Shown one piece after another: positions 34,474 to 43,714 of a stretch of DNA of 64,000 bases (position 1 is the first letter of the stretch; each line of letters opens with the position of its first letter). The translations under genes and the position numbers were made by a program. Origin of the DNA: Geobacter sp. AOG1. Lineage in GTDB: Bacteria; Desulfobacterota; Desulfuromonadia; Geobacterales; Geobacteraceae. A model generated the notes under the pieces. The model was not told the DNA's origin and ran no database searches. It saw only the letters and a list, made by a program, of their open reading frames with translations. The stretch spans positions 2,579,521-2,643,520 of the forward strand of contig NZ_BLIZ01000001.1 of assembly GCF_019972315.1 (NCBI RefSeq). Direction: 5' to 3'.

Positions 34474-35297
34474 TAATTCTGGGGCAAACATATGGTCAAC
34501 TCGGCAATCGACTTGCCTACCTAAGGACGTATCTCTCGTTTGCTCTTGAATATAAAGTCAAGATATTAAACCTTGCTTTTGACGAATATGGAAAATACTT
34601 TGTATGTTCAAATGGCAGGATGATCACCTTACCGCTTGTCATGTCGGTGGTTTTTAGAAAAATTCTCCTGTTTCTCGTGCGATTCGGTATTTGTAATAAG
34701 AATAGTTCGTGGTTATCCGTTATGGAGCCTGACAACACGGGAATCATTGATCTGAAGGACTCAAACACCATTCATGCTTGCGCTCACAATAATGTATTAA
34801 CTTATAATGGCTGGCCTGTAACGGATTTCATGATTTTAAAGAAGCATGACGACCAGATTAAAAACTTTTTTACTCCTGTTGATACTATTCTTAATAAGGT
34901 ACGGCTGTTTCTGGAACAGGCCCGTTGTGCTTGTGATGTTCTTGTAGGCATACATATACGCCAAGGAGACTATAGAGAATGGGATGATGGCAGGCATTTT
35001 TTCCATACACATGAGTATGTTTCCATCATGTCCAGATTACTCGATATGCACAAAGGACGCCGTGTCAGATTCGTTATTTCGAGCAATGAAGAACAAGACT
35101 GGGACCTGTTTGCAGGGTTTGATTACAGAAAAGCACCAGGCAGTGCCGTGGAGGATTTGTATATACTAGCCGGTTGCGATGAAATTTATGGGCCTCAGAG
35201 TTCTTTTTCAGGATGGGCATCCTATTTTGGCAGTGTTCCGCTGTGCTGGATTAGGACTCCTGAGGATTTTGATAGGGCTGTTAAGGTGATGGAATAA
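34470..35297 (+). CDS. Alpha-1,2-fucosyltransferase-like (GT11) protein
   Basis: A 275-residue protein. The start ILGQTYGQLGNRLAYLRTYL matches the GT11 N-terminal Gly-x-Leu-Gly-Asn-x pattern, and IHIRQGDYREW is the GDP-binding HxRxxDY motif. The C-terminal part DEIYGPQSSFSGWASYFG fits the family's last motif. GT11 enzymes transfer fucose from GDP-fucose, usually in alpha-1,2 linkage; related enzymes can use other donors, so the sugar is tentative. No GDP-fucose synthesis genes are present in the window. Codon use is clearly more AT-rich than in the pil locus. Confidence 0.72.
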   Translation: MIILGQTYGQLGNRLAYLRTYLSFALEYKVKILNLAFDEYGKYFVCSNGRMITLPLVMSVVFRKILLFLVRFGICNKNSSWLSVMEPDNTGIIDLKDSNTIHACAHNNVLTYNGWPVTDFMILKKHDDQIKNFFTPVDTILNKVRLFLEQARCACDVLVGIHIRQGDYREWDDGRHFFHTHEYVSIMSRLLDMHKGRRVRFVISSNEEQDWDLFAGFDYRKAPGSAVEDLYILAGCDEIYGPQSSFSGWASYFGSVPLCWIRTPEDFDRAVKVME

Positions 35298-35298
35298 T

Positions 35299-36054
35299 AT
35301 GTCCGGTAACGTGCCAGTCGTTTCTGTCGTTATACCATGTTACAATCATGGACGTTATATTGATGAGGCGGTAGAATCAGTTCTGGCACAAACATTTCAG
35401 GACTTCGAGATAATAATTGTTAACGATGGGTCGGATGATCCTTTCACTGTTTCAAAACTGCAGAATTATACTCGCCCAAAAACACACATAATTCATACAC
35501 CAAACAGGGGTGTCGCTGCTGCCCGCAATCGGGGAATTCGTGAGGCTATTGGCGAATATATTCTGCCACTGGATGCCGATGACATGATAGAGCCTAATTA
35601 CCTTGAACAGTCATTCAGTATGATTAGTTCGTTTCCTGGCAGATGTATTATATGTTGTGACGCATTGCTTGTTGATGGAACTGCAGGAATCATGCAACTA
35701 CCCGATTATTCCAGAGACCGGTTGCTTAGCGAAAATCTGTTGTTTAATTCGTCGCTTTTTCGGAAAAGTGATTGGCAAGAGGTTGGAGGATACTGCAGTG
35801 CATTCGAGCATGGCTGGGAGGATTGGGATTTCTGGATTGCAATGACCCAAAGTGGTATTTCTGTAGTGCGGATTCCTGAGGCATTACTGAGATATCGTAT
35901 CCGCAACCATTCACGTGACCGCTCGATGACGGTCAGGAGAAAATGCCAAATGCTGCTGATGTTGATAATCCGACATTTCACTTGTTATTTGAAGTCCCCT
36001 GGCAGCCTGGTCAATTTGCTGAAAAAGAAACGGCGAACTGTCAAATCGATATGA
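35299..36054 (+). CDS. Family 2 glycosyltransferase
   Basis: A 251-residue GT-A enzyme: VVSVVIPCYNHGRYIDEAVE, EIIIVNDGSDDPFTV, NRGVAAARNRGIREAIGEYI, metal-binding LPLDADDMIEPNYLE, and later FEHGWEDWDFWIAM. Typical single-domain, cytoplasmic GT2 of polysaccharide clusters. It starts one base after the GT11 stop and its TGA overlaps the wzm ATG. AT-rich composition continues up to the first 100 bases of wzm. Donor and acceptor unknown. Confidence 0.87.
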   Translation: MSGNVPVVSVVIPCYNHGRYIDEAVESVLAQTFQDFEIIIVNDGSDDPFTVSKLQNYTRPKTHIIHTPNRGVAAARNRGIREAIGEYILPLDADDMIEPNYLEQSFSMISSFPGRCIICCDALLVDGTAGIMQLPDYSRDRLLSENLLFNSSLFRKSDWQEVGGYCSAFEHGWEDWDFWIAMTQSGISVVRIPEALLRYRIRNHSRDRSMTVRRKCQMLLMLIIRHFTCYLKSPGSLVNLLKKKRRTVKSI

Positions 36055-36902
36055 GCGAATTTCAAGTAAAAATATATACTCCGGAATCATCTGTCTGTAG
36101 CCCTTTAAGAATGCTGCGAGATATGTTTTCAGATTTGCGAAGCAGTCATGATCTTGCTTGGCGACTGGCGGTGCGCGACATAAGGGCGCAGTACCGTCAG
36201 ACTATCCTCGGCATCCTCTGGGCCTTCATCATGCCGTTGGCCAACACCTTGGCCTGGGTTTTTCTCAATGCCAGCGGCATTGTCACTGTCACTGACACGG
36301 CATTGCCATACCCGGTCTACGTCTTCACCGGCACCATGCTTTGGGCGGTCTTCATGGATGCCCTCAACGCTCCGCTGGTGCAGGTCAGTGCCTCCCGGGG
36401 GATGCTTGCCAAGCTCAACTTTCCCCGCGAGGCCTTGGTCGTCTCCGGTATCTACCAGACCCTGTTCAACGCAGCTATCAAGATCCTGTTGCTGCTGGGA
36501 GCGGTGTTCATCCTGGGGGTCAAGCCTGGGTGGGCGCTGCTTCTATTTCCCCTTGGCCTTTGCTCGCTGGTGCTGGTGGGTACTGCATTCGGACTGCTGA
36601 TCACCCCTGTGGGTATGCTTTACACCGACGTGGGACGTGCCCTGCCTTTGCTGCTGCAGTTTCTCATGTACATATCGCCGGTGGTTTTTCCAATGCCCAA
36701 GACCGGCCTGGCCTCCACCCTGTTCAATCTCAATCCACTGACCCCGCTTATTCTGACTTCTCGTGACTGGCTAACCGGCTTTGCGCCTGACTGCCTCGGC
36801 GCGTTTGCGTTGGTCAACCTTGCCGCAATGGTTCTGCTGTTGGTGGTCTGGGCTGTCTACCGGCTTGCAATGCCGATAATCATTGAGAGGATGAGTTCCT
36901 GA
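36051..36902 (+). CDS. wzm: Polysaccharide ABC exporter permease Wzm
   Basis: 283 residues from ATG 36051 (overlapping the previous stop). N-terminal amphipathic region SHDLAWRLAVRDIRAQYRQT followed by six hydrophobic segments, the ABC2 permease pattern of O-antigen/teichoic acid exporters (ILGILWAFIMPLANTLAW; YISPVVFPMPK). It forms the membrane channel that moves the finished lipid-linked polysaccharide to the periplasm with Wzt. Oddity: the first 100 or so bases are AT-rich like the upstream glycosyltransferases, while from about 36160 the gene becomes strikingly GC-rich. Confidence 0.9.
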   Translation: MSEFQVKIYTPESSVCSPLRMLRDMFSDLRSSHDLAWRLAVRDIRAQYRQTILGILWAFIMPLANTLAWVFLNASGIVTVTDTALPYPVYVFTGTMLWAVFMDALNAPLVQVSASRGMLAKLNFPREALVVSGIYQTLFNAAIKILLLLGAVFILGVKPGWALLLFPLGLCSLVLVGTAFGLLITPVGMLYTDVGRALPLLLQFLMYISPVVFPMPKTGLASTLFNLNPLTPLILTSRDWLTGFAPDCLGAFALVNLAAMVLLLVVWAVYRLAMPIIIERMSS

Positions 36903-38119
36903 TGTCTGAAGTCTTGGTCTCAGTAGACAACGTCAGCAAGAAATTCTGCCGCAGCCTGAAAAAATCCCTGTGGTACGGCATGCTAGACCTGGGCAGCGAA
37001 CTGCTGGGCAGGCGACATGGCGGCAATGGCGAATTGCGTTCGGACGAGTTCTGGGCTGTGAAAGACGTGAGTTTTGAGCTGAAGCGCGGCGAATGCCTGG
37101 GGCTCATCGGACTTAACGGCGCCGGCAAGTCGACGCTTCTGCGGATACTCAACGGCCTCATAAAGCCGGACCAGGGGCGGGTAGAGATGCGGGGTCGAGT
37201 GGGAGCAATGATCTCTCTGGGAGCAGGCTTTAACCCTATCCTGACGGGGCGCGAGAATATTTACATCAATGCCTCAGTCTTGGGGCTCACCAAAAAAGAG
37301 ATTGATGAGAGGATAGATGAAATCATTGATTTTTCCGAGTTAGGTGATTTTATCGATGCGCCGGTACAGAACTACAGTTCGGGGATGAATATTCGGCTTG
37401 GATTTGCGGTCGCCACGGCGTTGGATCCGGACATTTTGTTGCTGGATGAAGTGCTTGCTGTTGGAGACTTCTCGTTCCGGTTTAAAAGTTACCGCCGCAT
37501 TCACAATCTTATCTCAAACTGTGCTGTTATCCTTGTCTCACACAGCATGAATGATATTGCGGCGGTCTGCACGAATGCAATCGTCATGAAAGGCGGCGAA
37601 GGCGAGAAGTTTCAAAATGTTACGGAGGCAATAAACGCATACTACAAACTTAACTTGCCTGACACTACGGAAGAGGACGCAGTCGGCAGAATATTCCAGA
37701 TCCATCCGCCGCTTATCTCTGCTGAGGTTGTCATCTGCAATCCGAAGGTCGATTATCGTGGTCGCCTGGACGTTGAAATACACCTTGAAACGTCAGAACC
37801 TCTCCAGGATGTTGTTGTCTCATTTGATTGCAGAAATAGTCTAAACGTGCAGTGCCTGAACTGGAACTCAATGAACTCTGACAACGTGATCAATATTCCA
37901 AAAGGGAAGTCACGGTTTTGTTTTTCAATACATCCACTTTTGTTGAATGCTGACAGGTATTATTGGAGTTTGTGGCTGGCTCACAGGGCTACGATCGGGC
38001 CACTTATTTACTCAAATCGGGCTGGTTCGTTCGAAGTGCAGAGCAAATATTTTTCTAATTCACATATACCCTATCTGGCTGATTCAACGAAATATGAGCT
38101 GATAACTGAAGAAGCGTGA
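36902..38119 (+). CDS. wzt: Polysaccharide ABC exporter ATPase Wzt with C-terminal glycan-binding domain
   Basis: A 405-residue protein. The ATPase part (about 1-245) has Walker A GLNGAGKST, signature YSSGMNIRLGFAVA, Walker B ILLLDEVLAVGD and His-loop VSHSMND. A separate C-terminal beta-sandwich domain (about 260-400) corresponds to the Wzt C domain, which in E. coli O8/O9a recognises the chain-end cap of the polysaccharide. The start shares one base with the wzm stop. The ATPase part is GC-rich and the C-terminal domain markedly AT-richer, consistent with a conserved motor carrying a replaced specificity domain. Confidence 0.92.
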   Translation: MSEVLVSVDNVSKKFCRSLKKSLWYGMLDLGSELLGRRHGGNGELRSDEFWAVKDVSFELKRGECLGLIGLNGAGKSTLLRILNGLIKPDQGRVEMRGRVGAMISLGAGFNPILTGRENIYINASVLGLTKKEIDERIDEIIDFSELGDFIDAPVQNYSSGMNIRLGFAVATALDPDILLLDEVLAVGDFSFRFKSYRRIHNLISNCAVILVSHSMNDIAAVCTNAIVMKGGEGEKFQNVTEAINAYYKLNLPDTTEEDAVGRIFQIHPPLISAEVVICNPKVDYRGRLDVEIHLETSEPLQDVVVSFDCRNSLNVQCLNWNSMNSDNVINIPKGKSRFCFSIHPLLLNADRYYWSLWLAHRATIGPLIYSNRAGSFEVQSKYFSNSHIPYLADSTKYELITEEA

Positions 38120-38206
38120 ACTACGGCTAATTTCGCACTGAATTTAACTTGGCAGCATCATGAATTTGAGTGCATGTAAGTCTATATAGGTGAGGAGCTG
38201 TCATTC

Positions 38207-39265
38207 ATGGTTTATCACAGTCTGTCACAAATAAATAATGATATGCACCGTCCTGTTTATATCATTGCTGAAGCAGGGGTAAACCATAACGGCGATCTTA
38301 ACCTCGCAAAAAAGCTGGTTGATGCGGCAAAAGCGGCAGGCGCAGATTGCGTGAAGTTCCAGACCTTCAAGACAGAAGACATTGTTACTGCATCTGCGCC
38401 AAAAGCCACTTATCAGCTTAAGGTCACCGATAGGAGCGAATCACAACTCCAAATGCTGAAAAAACTGGAGCTTGATTTTGATGCGCATCTTGAACTGATC
38501 AATTATTGCCGAAAAATTGATATTGAATTTCTCTCCACACCTTATAGCATGACGGACATAAAGTTACTGGAAAAACTCGGGGTATCCTCCTACAAAATTG
38601 CATCAGGCCAGATTGTTGAACCGCTCTTTCTTCGAGCAGTTGCCGCGACCGGCAAGCCAATTTTTCTTTCAACCGGCATGGCAACACTTGCCGAGGTGGA
38701 TGATGCTGTGCGGACTATCCGTGCTGCTGGCAATGGCAGGATGGTTCTCCTACAATGTACGACCGACTATCCTTCCCGCCTTGAGGATGCCAATCTCCGC
38801 ACAATCCAGACCATGGCCGCTGCTTTCGGCACGGTTATGGGGTATTCCGACCATACCCAGTCTGACACCGCTTGCCTGGTGGCAATAGGGCTAGGGGCAA
38901 AGGTAATCGAGAAGCACCTGACTTTGGGGAAAAATCTGGCTGGGCCAGATCATGCCGCCTCTGCCACGCCGGAAGAGTTTGCGCGATTATGCCGGGCAAT
39001 CCGCGAAGCAGAACTTACTCTTGGCTCAGGGAATAAAGAGCCTTGCGAAGCAGAAATTTTAAATGCCCGTGGAATGAGGCGTAGTCTGGTTGCTACCCGA
39101 CTGATAAAAACTGGAGAAATGATTCAAGAGGATATGCTCACTTGTAAGCGCCCAGGAACCGGAATCAGACCTGGCTTGATGTCGGAAGTAATCGGGTGTA
39201 TAGCAACAAAGGATATTCAGCCTGATGAACTGATCCATTGGTCTGTTTGTGGCGAGCGCAAATGA
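38207..39265 (+). CDS. neuB: NeuB-family nonulosonate synthase
   Basis: A 352-residue enzyme: TIM-barrel NeuB domain (about 15-280) with IIAEAGVNHNGDLNLAKKLV, DCVKFQTFKTEDIV, KIASGQIVE, STGMATLAEV, GYSDHTQ and EKHLTLGKNLAGPDHAAS, then a SAF domain with RRSLVATRLIKTGE. It condenses phosphoenolpyruvate with an N-acylated hexosamine to give a nine-carbon 2-keto acid. The substrate (ManNAc, or diacetamido-trideoxyhexose for legionaminate/pseudaminate) cannot be decided here. GGAG precedes ATG 38207; a later ATG at 38243 is less supported. It opens the CMP-nonulosonate module after an 87-base gap behind wzt. Confidence 0.88.
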   Translation: MVYHSLSQINNDMHRPVYIIAEAGVNHNGDLNLAKKLVDAAKAAGADCVKFQTFKTEDIVTASAPKATYQLKVTDRSESQLQMLKKLELDFDAHLELINYCRKIDIEFLSTPYSMTDIKLLEKLGVSSYKIASGQIVEPLFLRAVAATGKPIFLSTGMATLAEVDDAVRTIRAAGNGRMVLLQCTTDYPSRLEDANLRTIQTMAAAFGTVMGYSDHTQSDTACLVAIGLGAKVIEKHLTLGKNLAGPDHAASATPEEFARLCRAIREAELTLGSGNKEPCEAEILNARGMRRSLVATRLIKTGEMIQEDMLTCKRPGTGIRPGLMSEVIGCIATKDIQPDELIHWSVCGERK

Positions 39266-39729
39266 AAGACATACAGATAAATAGGCTGGTACCATCTGAT
39301 GCACCTGCACTCTCAAAACTTCTCACGACTGACGATAATGTGTACCGGCAGTATTTCATCCCATTTCCCGCTGATTTCAATAGCCTTGAGGTCCGTCTGG
39401 GTACAGTGCGTGAAGACCGCTACTGGGGTATATGGTACGGAGGCAATCTTGCCGGTTTTTTTATGATGCGCGGTTTTGACGAGGGTTATCAAAGGCCATC
39501 TTTTGGTGTATATATCGCACAAGCTTATTCAAGAAAAGGGCTCTCAGGCTTTGCACTTGATTACTGCATGTGCTGGTGCAGAGTCAACAGCATAGAAACC
39601 ATGATGCTAAAGGTGCATCCGGACAACCACTATGCAAGACAGACATACGAAAAGGCTGGATTTTCTGCGCTAGGAATATGCCATCGAACAGGGCATACGA
39701 TCATGGAAAAATCCTGGAGAAGGGACTGA
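39262..39729 (+). CDS. GNAT N-acetyltransferase
   Basis: 155 residues from ATG 39262, overlapping the neuB stop (ATGA). GNAT fold with the acetyl-CoA loop region around YSRKGLSGFALDYC and the closing HPDNHYARQTYEKAGFSALG. In nonulosonate loci such enzymes acetylate an amino group of the sugar precursor (PseH/LegH role); that function is inferred from position. The start codon is chosen because the overlap fits the pattern of the operon. Confidence 0.8.
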   Translation: MKDIQINRLVPSDAPALSKLLTTDDNVYRQYFIPFPADFNSLEVRLGTVREDRYWGIWYGGNLAGFFMMRGFDEGYQRPSFGVYIAQAYSRKGLSGFALDYCMCWCRVNSIETMMLKVHPDNHYARQTYEKAGFSALGICHRTGHTIMEKSWRRD

Positions 39730-40598
39730 TGCCATGCTATCTGTCAACAGGCTGCTTCAAAACCACTGACTTGGACGAAATAATTGCTTCAAGCCTTGAA
39801 CATGGATTTAACCTTGAATTGAGTTCGGCCCTTCCCTTCTCTCCATCATCGCTAGAAACTGTCTGTAATGCTGGAAAACAGCTAGACTTTCTTGTGCACA
39901 ACTATTTTCCCCCTCCAGCTATCCCCTTTGTTCTAAACCTTGCCTCCACCGATCCAGTCATTCACCAGCAGAGCGTCAAGCTGTGCAAGAATGCGATTGA
40001 TCTCTGCGCCAGGCTTGGCGCCCCTTTCTATAGTGTGCATTCAGGCTTTGCGCTGAACCTTCGCCCAGAAGACCTTGGAAATCATGCAGCCCAGAGACAG
40101 CTTGCAGAAAGGCAATCCGTGCCAAGGGGAAAAGCCTATGAAATATATGTAAAAACAATCAATAATCTGGCATTATACGCAATAGACAGTGATGTGGACT
40201 TATTGGTGGAAAACAATGTGGTGTCGGTCGAAAACATCAGCGATGATGGCACATTTCCTCTCCTGCTTGCGGACATTGATGAATTAGCCAGGTTCTTTTT
40301 AGACATCAATAATCCTGCAGTCGGATTGCTTCTGGATACCGGGCATGCTAACGTTAGCGCCGCAACGTTCGGAATCCCTCCAGAACTCTATATTGAGGAA
40401 CTGCGACCCTTCATCAGATGCCTCCATCTCAGCGACAATAATGGTCAGTGCGACACGAATTCGCCGATCAGATCAGAGAGCTGGTTTGCACCTTATCTCA
40501 AAGAACTGGCGGCAATACCAATGGTAATCGAAGTGAACAAACTCTTACAGGATGAAATGTTGCAACAGGTAAAATTGATTGAAGAATTGAAAGTTTGA
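39729..40598 (+). CDS. TIM-barrel sugar isomerase/epimerase-like protein
   Basis: 289 residues from ATG 39729 (one-base overlap, TGATG). The pattern fits the AP endonuclease 2/xylose isomerase-like TIM barrel: FYSVHSGFAL, LLVENNVVS, GLLLDTGHANVSA, CLHLSDNNGQCDTN and a C-terminal IPMVIEVNK, placing His, Glu and Asp metal ligands at strand ends. Such proteins isomerise or epimerise sugars or act as hydrolases. Homologous genes occur in nonulosonate clusters, but no reaction is established. The open frame extends to 39570 but that would overlap the GNAT gene by 160 bases. Confidence 0.75.
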   Translation: MPCYLSTGCFKTTDLDEIIASSLEHGFNLELSSALPFSPSSLETVCNAGKQLDFLVHNYFPPPAIPFVLNLASTDPVIHQQSVKLCKNAIDLCARLGAPFYSVHSGFALNLRPEDLGNHAAQRQLAERQSVPRGKAYEIYVKTINNLALYAIDSDVDLLVENNVVSVENISDDGTFPLLLADIDELARFFLDINNPAVGLLLDTGHANVSAATFGIPPELYIEELRPFIRCLHLSDNNGQCDTNSPIRSESWFAPYLKELAAIPMVIEVNKLLQDEMLQQVKLIEELKV

Positions 40599-40642
40599 TT
40601 ATTGATAACCTCATGTCATAACGGAGTAACGGAGCACTCTCC

Positions 40643-42115
40643 ATGCCGAAAGACTTAAGCAATATTCTCGTCAACATTTCTGCAACCCTAAAAGACGTAT
40701 TGGCAACTCTGGACAAAAACGCACGGGGAGTGGTGTTCATTGCAGATGACAACCAGGTCATGCGAGGTATTCTCACTGACGGCGATATAAGGCGGGCGCT
40801 GCTGAATGGCGCACAAATAACCGATTCGGCAGAGAGACACATGAACCGCAATTTCGTTGCAGGTTCTGTAAACAGCAATAGGACTGAAAACCTTGCTCTT
40901 ATAAATGAAGTTATTCGCAACGTGCCCGTACTCAACAATGAAGGACATGTTGTAGATGTTGTTCTCTGGACAGACTTTTGGCGACTTCCGGTTATGGAAC
41001 CGGTGTTGAAGGGTAAAGAGACCGAATACGTTCTTGACTGCCTTGCCACCAACTGGATATCGTCACAGGGGAAATATGTCGAGCGGTTTCAGGATGCATT
41101 TGCGGAGTATCATTCTGTCGCTCACGCCCTTTGTGTTTCAAACGGTACAGCCGCGCTCCATCTGGCAATGGCTGCACTCGAGCTAGGTTGCGATGATGAG
41201 ATCATCGTGCCTGATCTGACTTTTGTGGCTCCTGCCAGCATGGCTGTTCTATGCGGAGCAAAGCCTGTATTTGTTGATGTTGACCGCACGACATGGACAA
41301 TAGACCCTGCCGCAATCGAAGATCGTATTACTCCAAAAACAAAGGCCATTGTACCGGTTCACCTCTATGGGCATCCGTGCGATATGGATCCGATCATGGT
41401 GATTGCCAGGAAACACAACCTGTATGTGATTGAGGACTGCGCTGAGGCTCTGGGAGCTGAATATAAAGGACGCAAGGTTGGAACCATCGGTGATATCGGC
41501 GCCTTCAGTTTTTTTGCTAATAAGGTTATCACCACCGGCGAAGGTGGCATGGTAACGACCAGCAGCCTCGATCTGCACCGAAAAATGCAACTGTTGCGCG
41601 ACCATGGCATGACTCGTGAGAAACGTTACTGGCATCAAGTAGCCGGTTTCAATTACCGGCTTACCAACCTTCAGGCTGCCATTGGCCTAGCACAGATGGA
41701 AAGAATAAACGAATTTCTGGAATACCGGGAAGAGATTGTTGCTAGATATGACAGACAACTGAAAAACATCAAAGGGATAATCCTGCCGCCACGTGAAAAA
41801 TGGGCAAAAAACATTTTCTGGCTGTATTCTATAATTGTAGATGAAAATGAGTCAGGAATTGGACGTGATATCCTAATGGCTCAGCTAGCAGGGCAGGGAA
41901 TTGATACCCGTCCGTTTTTCTACCCGCTGCACTCTCAACCCCCGTTCAGCTATGAAGCCAATCGGACGTTTCCCAACTCCGATTGGCTGGCTTCTTCAGG
42001 TCTTAGCTTACCTACTTCCAACAATATTAAACTGGAGGATGTTGATAAGGTATGCGCTGACATCATCTCTATTACAAACAGCACAAATATTATCAACACA
42101 TTGAAAGCAAGGTAG
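40643..42115 (+). CDS. CBS-domain / DegT-type aminotransferase fusion
   Basis: A 490-residue two-part protein. Residues 1-115 hold a CBS pair (LKDVLATLDKNARGVVFIAD, ILTDGDIRRALLNG, VPVLNNEGHVVDVV). Residues 125-480 are a DegT/DnrJ/EryC1/StrS PLP enzyme: NWISSQGKYVERFQDAFAEY, CVSNGTAALHLAMAALELG, VPVHLYGHPCDMD, EDCAEALGAEYKG, and FSFFANKVITTGEGGM with the PLP-binding Lys. This aminotransferase class resembles perosamine-synthase-like enzymes that aminate nucleotide keto-sugars. CBS domains usually bind adenine nucleotides; in nonulosonate loci a CBS pair is normally fused to a nucleotidyltransferase (PtmE), so this pairing is unusual. Confidence 0.87.
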   Translation: MPKDLSNILVNISATLKDVLATLDKNARGVVFIADDNQVMRGILTDGDIRRALLNGAQITDSAERHMNRNFVAGSVNSNRTENLALINEVIRNVPVLNNEGHVVDVVLWTDFWRLPVMEPVLKGKETEYVLDCLATNWISSQGKYVERFQDAFAEYHSVAHALCVSNGTAALHLAMAALELGCDDEIIVPDLTFVAPASMAVLCGAKPVFVDVDRTTWTIDPAAIEDRITPKTKAIVPVHLYGHPCDMDPIMVIARKHNLYVIEDCAEALGAEYKGRKVGTIGDIGAFSFFANKVITTGEGGMVTTSSLDLHRKMQLLRDHGMTREKRYWHQVAGFNYRLTNLQAAIGLAQMERINEFLEYREEIVARYDRQLKNIKGIILPPREKWAKNIFWLYSIIVDENESGIGRDILMAQLAGQGIDTRPFFYPLHSQPPFSYEANRTFPNSDWLASSGLSLPTSNNIKLEDVDKVCADIISITNSTNIINTLKAR

Positions 42116-42150
42116 CCTGAACAAGCTTGACGCTGTAAAAGGACCTGAAA

Positions 42151-42909
42151 ATGAAGCAAAATACACAAAGAACGTCTGAGTGGCTAAGCTCGTCTATTGA
42201 CAAGAACTATCACGAACGACAGTTCGCTTCACCTTATCGCAGTACGATTCATTTCGTAAATTGGCTTGAAGAACTCGGATATTTGAATAAATATGATCAG
42301 TTGAGAATACTGGATTTGGGGTGTGGCCAAGGTGCAAACTTATACTACATGGCCAGCAGATTTACTAATATTGAGTTTACTGGAATTGACATAAATAAAG
42401 ATCTTGTCGAATGCGGGAATAACTTCCTAAAACAAAATAATATTTCAAATTGTCATCTTGAAACTGGTGATTGGTATGCAATGGGACCGCATTTGATAAA
42501 TGCTTTTGATGGATGTATATCGCTTCAAACCTTAAGTTGGCTACCAGACTATGCAGAACCATTAAAAGCATTATCTGCTATTCAATCAAGATGGATTTGT
42601 TTGTCATCTTTATTTTATGATGGTCCATTGTCATGTGCCATTGAAGTTTCTGATTATGATGAGAATCTTGAAGTATCGATGAAATCATTTTACAACATAT
42701 ACTCATTACCTGTAGTGCAAAGCTTTCTTAACTCTTTGGGATATTCAAACGTTGCGTCCATTCCTTTCCATATTGATATTGACCTGGAAAAACCAATATC
42801 GAAGGGCCGGGGAACTTATACTGAAAATATTGCAGACGGAACTAGATTACAAATCTCTGGCCCACTGCTTATGCCATGGCATTTTGTTGCGGCTGAAAAA
42901 TACGTATAA
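42151..42909 (+). CDS. SAM-dependent methyltransferase
   Basis: A 252-residue class I methyltransferase with motif I RILDLGCGQGANLYYMA at about residue 50, FTGIDINKDLVECG and DGCISLQTLSWLPDY. Homology outside the core is not recognised. It sits inside the nonulosonate module between the CBS-aminotransferase and the CMP-sugar synthetase, so O- or N-methylation of the nonulosonate or a terminal sugar is a reasonable inference. It is distinctly AT-rich compared with its neighbours, suggesting separate acquisition. Confidence 0.78.
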   Translation: MKQNTQRTSEWLSSSIDKNYHERQFASPYRSTIHFVNWLEELGYLNKYDQLRILDLGCGQGANLYYMASRFTNIEFTGIDINKDLVECGNNFLKQNNISNCHLETGDWYAMGPHLINAFDGCISLQTLSWLPDYAEPLKALSAIQSRWICLSSLFYDGPLSCAIEVSDYDENLEVSMKSFYNIYSLPVVQSFLNSLGYSNVASIPFHIDIDLEKPISKGRGTYTENIADGTRLQISGPLLMPWHFVAAEKYV

Positions 42910-42994
42910 TCGTTTCAAAGAATACCCAAAGTAGTGGCAGAAGAATTGACCTTTCTCGGATACAGAAAATATTTATGAATGAGGGTTTCTACGG

Positions 42995-43714
42995 ATGATT
43001 AACCGCAAACGAGTTCTCGCCGTAATTCCAGCAAGAGGTGGAAGTAAAGGTCTGCCAGGGAAAAACATCAAAGAACTTTGCGGAAAGCCCCTGATTGCCT
43101 GGAGCATTGAGGCCGGCAGAGAGAGCCGATACATTGATAGGCTTGTTGTAAGCACAGATAGCGATGAAATTGCAAACATCGCCAGATCATATGGGGCAGA
43201 AGTACCATTCAAACGCCCGGAGTATCTTGCGACTGACACGGCTACGACTTTTGCTGTCTTACAGCATGCTTTGGAATATTATCAATATTCCAGGCAAGAG
43301 GTGTTTGATTATTTAGTACTGCTGGAACCGACATCGCCTTTACGCGAAATCTCTGATATTGAAAAAGCACTTGAGAAGATTGAAAACAATCCATCAGCTG
43401 ACTCGATCGTTAGTATTGCGCGAGTGGAAAGTTGCCATCCTGCATTCATGATCAGGATGGACAAACAGAACGAGCTTATTTCAGGATTTCACTATGAACT
43501 GAAATACTTGCGCCGGCAGGATATAGAGGAATTGTTTTTTCTTGAAGGCTCTATCTATGTATCGAAAGTTCCTGAACTTCTTGAACAGGGGACCTTCTAC
43601 CATCAGAGAACATCTGGCTATGTCGTACCAAAATGGAAATCATTGGAAATCGACGACATGGATGATTTCATAATGGTTGAGGCCTTGATGAAGAAATACA
43701 AGGGGATATCATAA
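42995..43714 (+). CDS. Acylneuraminate cytidylyltransferase-like CMP-nonulosonate synthetase
   Basis: A 239-residue NeuA/PseF/LegF-type enzyme. The N-terminal AVIPARGGSKGLPGKNIKEL is the CTP-binding signature, followed by KPLIAWSIEAG, VVSTDSDEIA, ERPEYL-like FKRPEYLATDTATT and LLEPTSPLREISDIEKAL. It activates the nine-carbon acid as its CMP ester for transfer. The C-terminal phosphatase domain of some NeuA proteins is absent. GAGGG lies nine bases before the ATG; the stop overlaps the next start by one base. Its presence with neuB makes the nonulosonate assignment firm. Confidence 0.88.
   Translation: MINRKRVLAVIPARGGSKGLPGKNIKELCGKPLIAWSIEAGRESRYIDRLVVSTDSDEIANIARSYGAEVPFKRPEYLATDTATTFAVLQHALEYYQYSRQEVFDYLVLLEPTSPLREISDIEKALEKIENNPSADSIVSIARVESCHPAFMIRMDKQNELISGFHYELKYLRRQDIEELFFLEGSIYVSKVPELLEQGTFYHQRTSGYVVPKWKSLEIDDMDDFIMVEALMKKYKGIS

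Noticed and set aside
38120-38206. Promoter in front of neuB
   Set aside because: TTGGCA and TATATA elements are present but not at an acceptable spacing, so no promoter is claimed.
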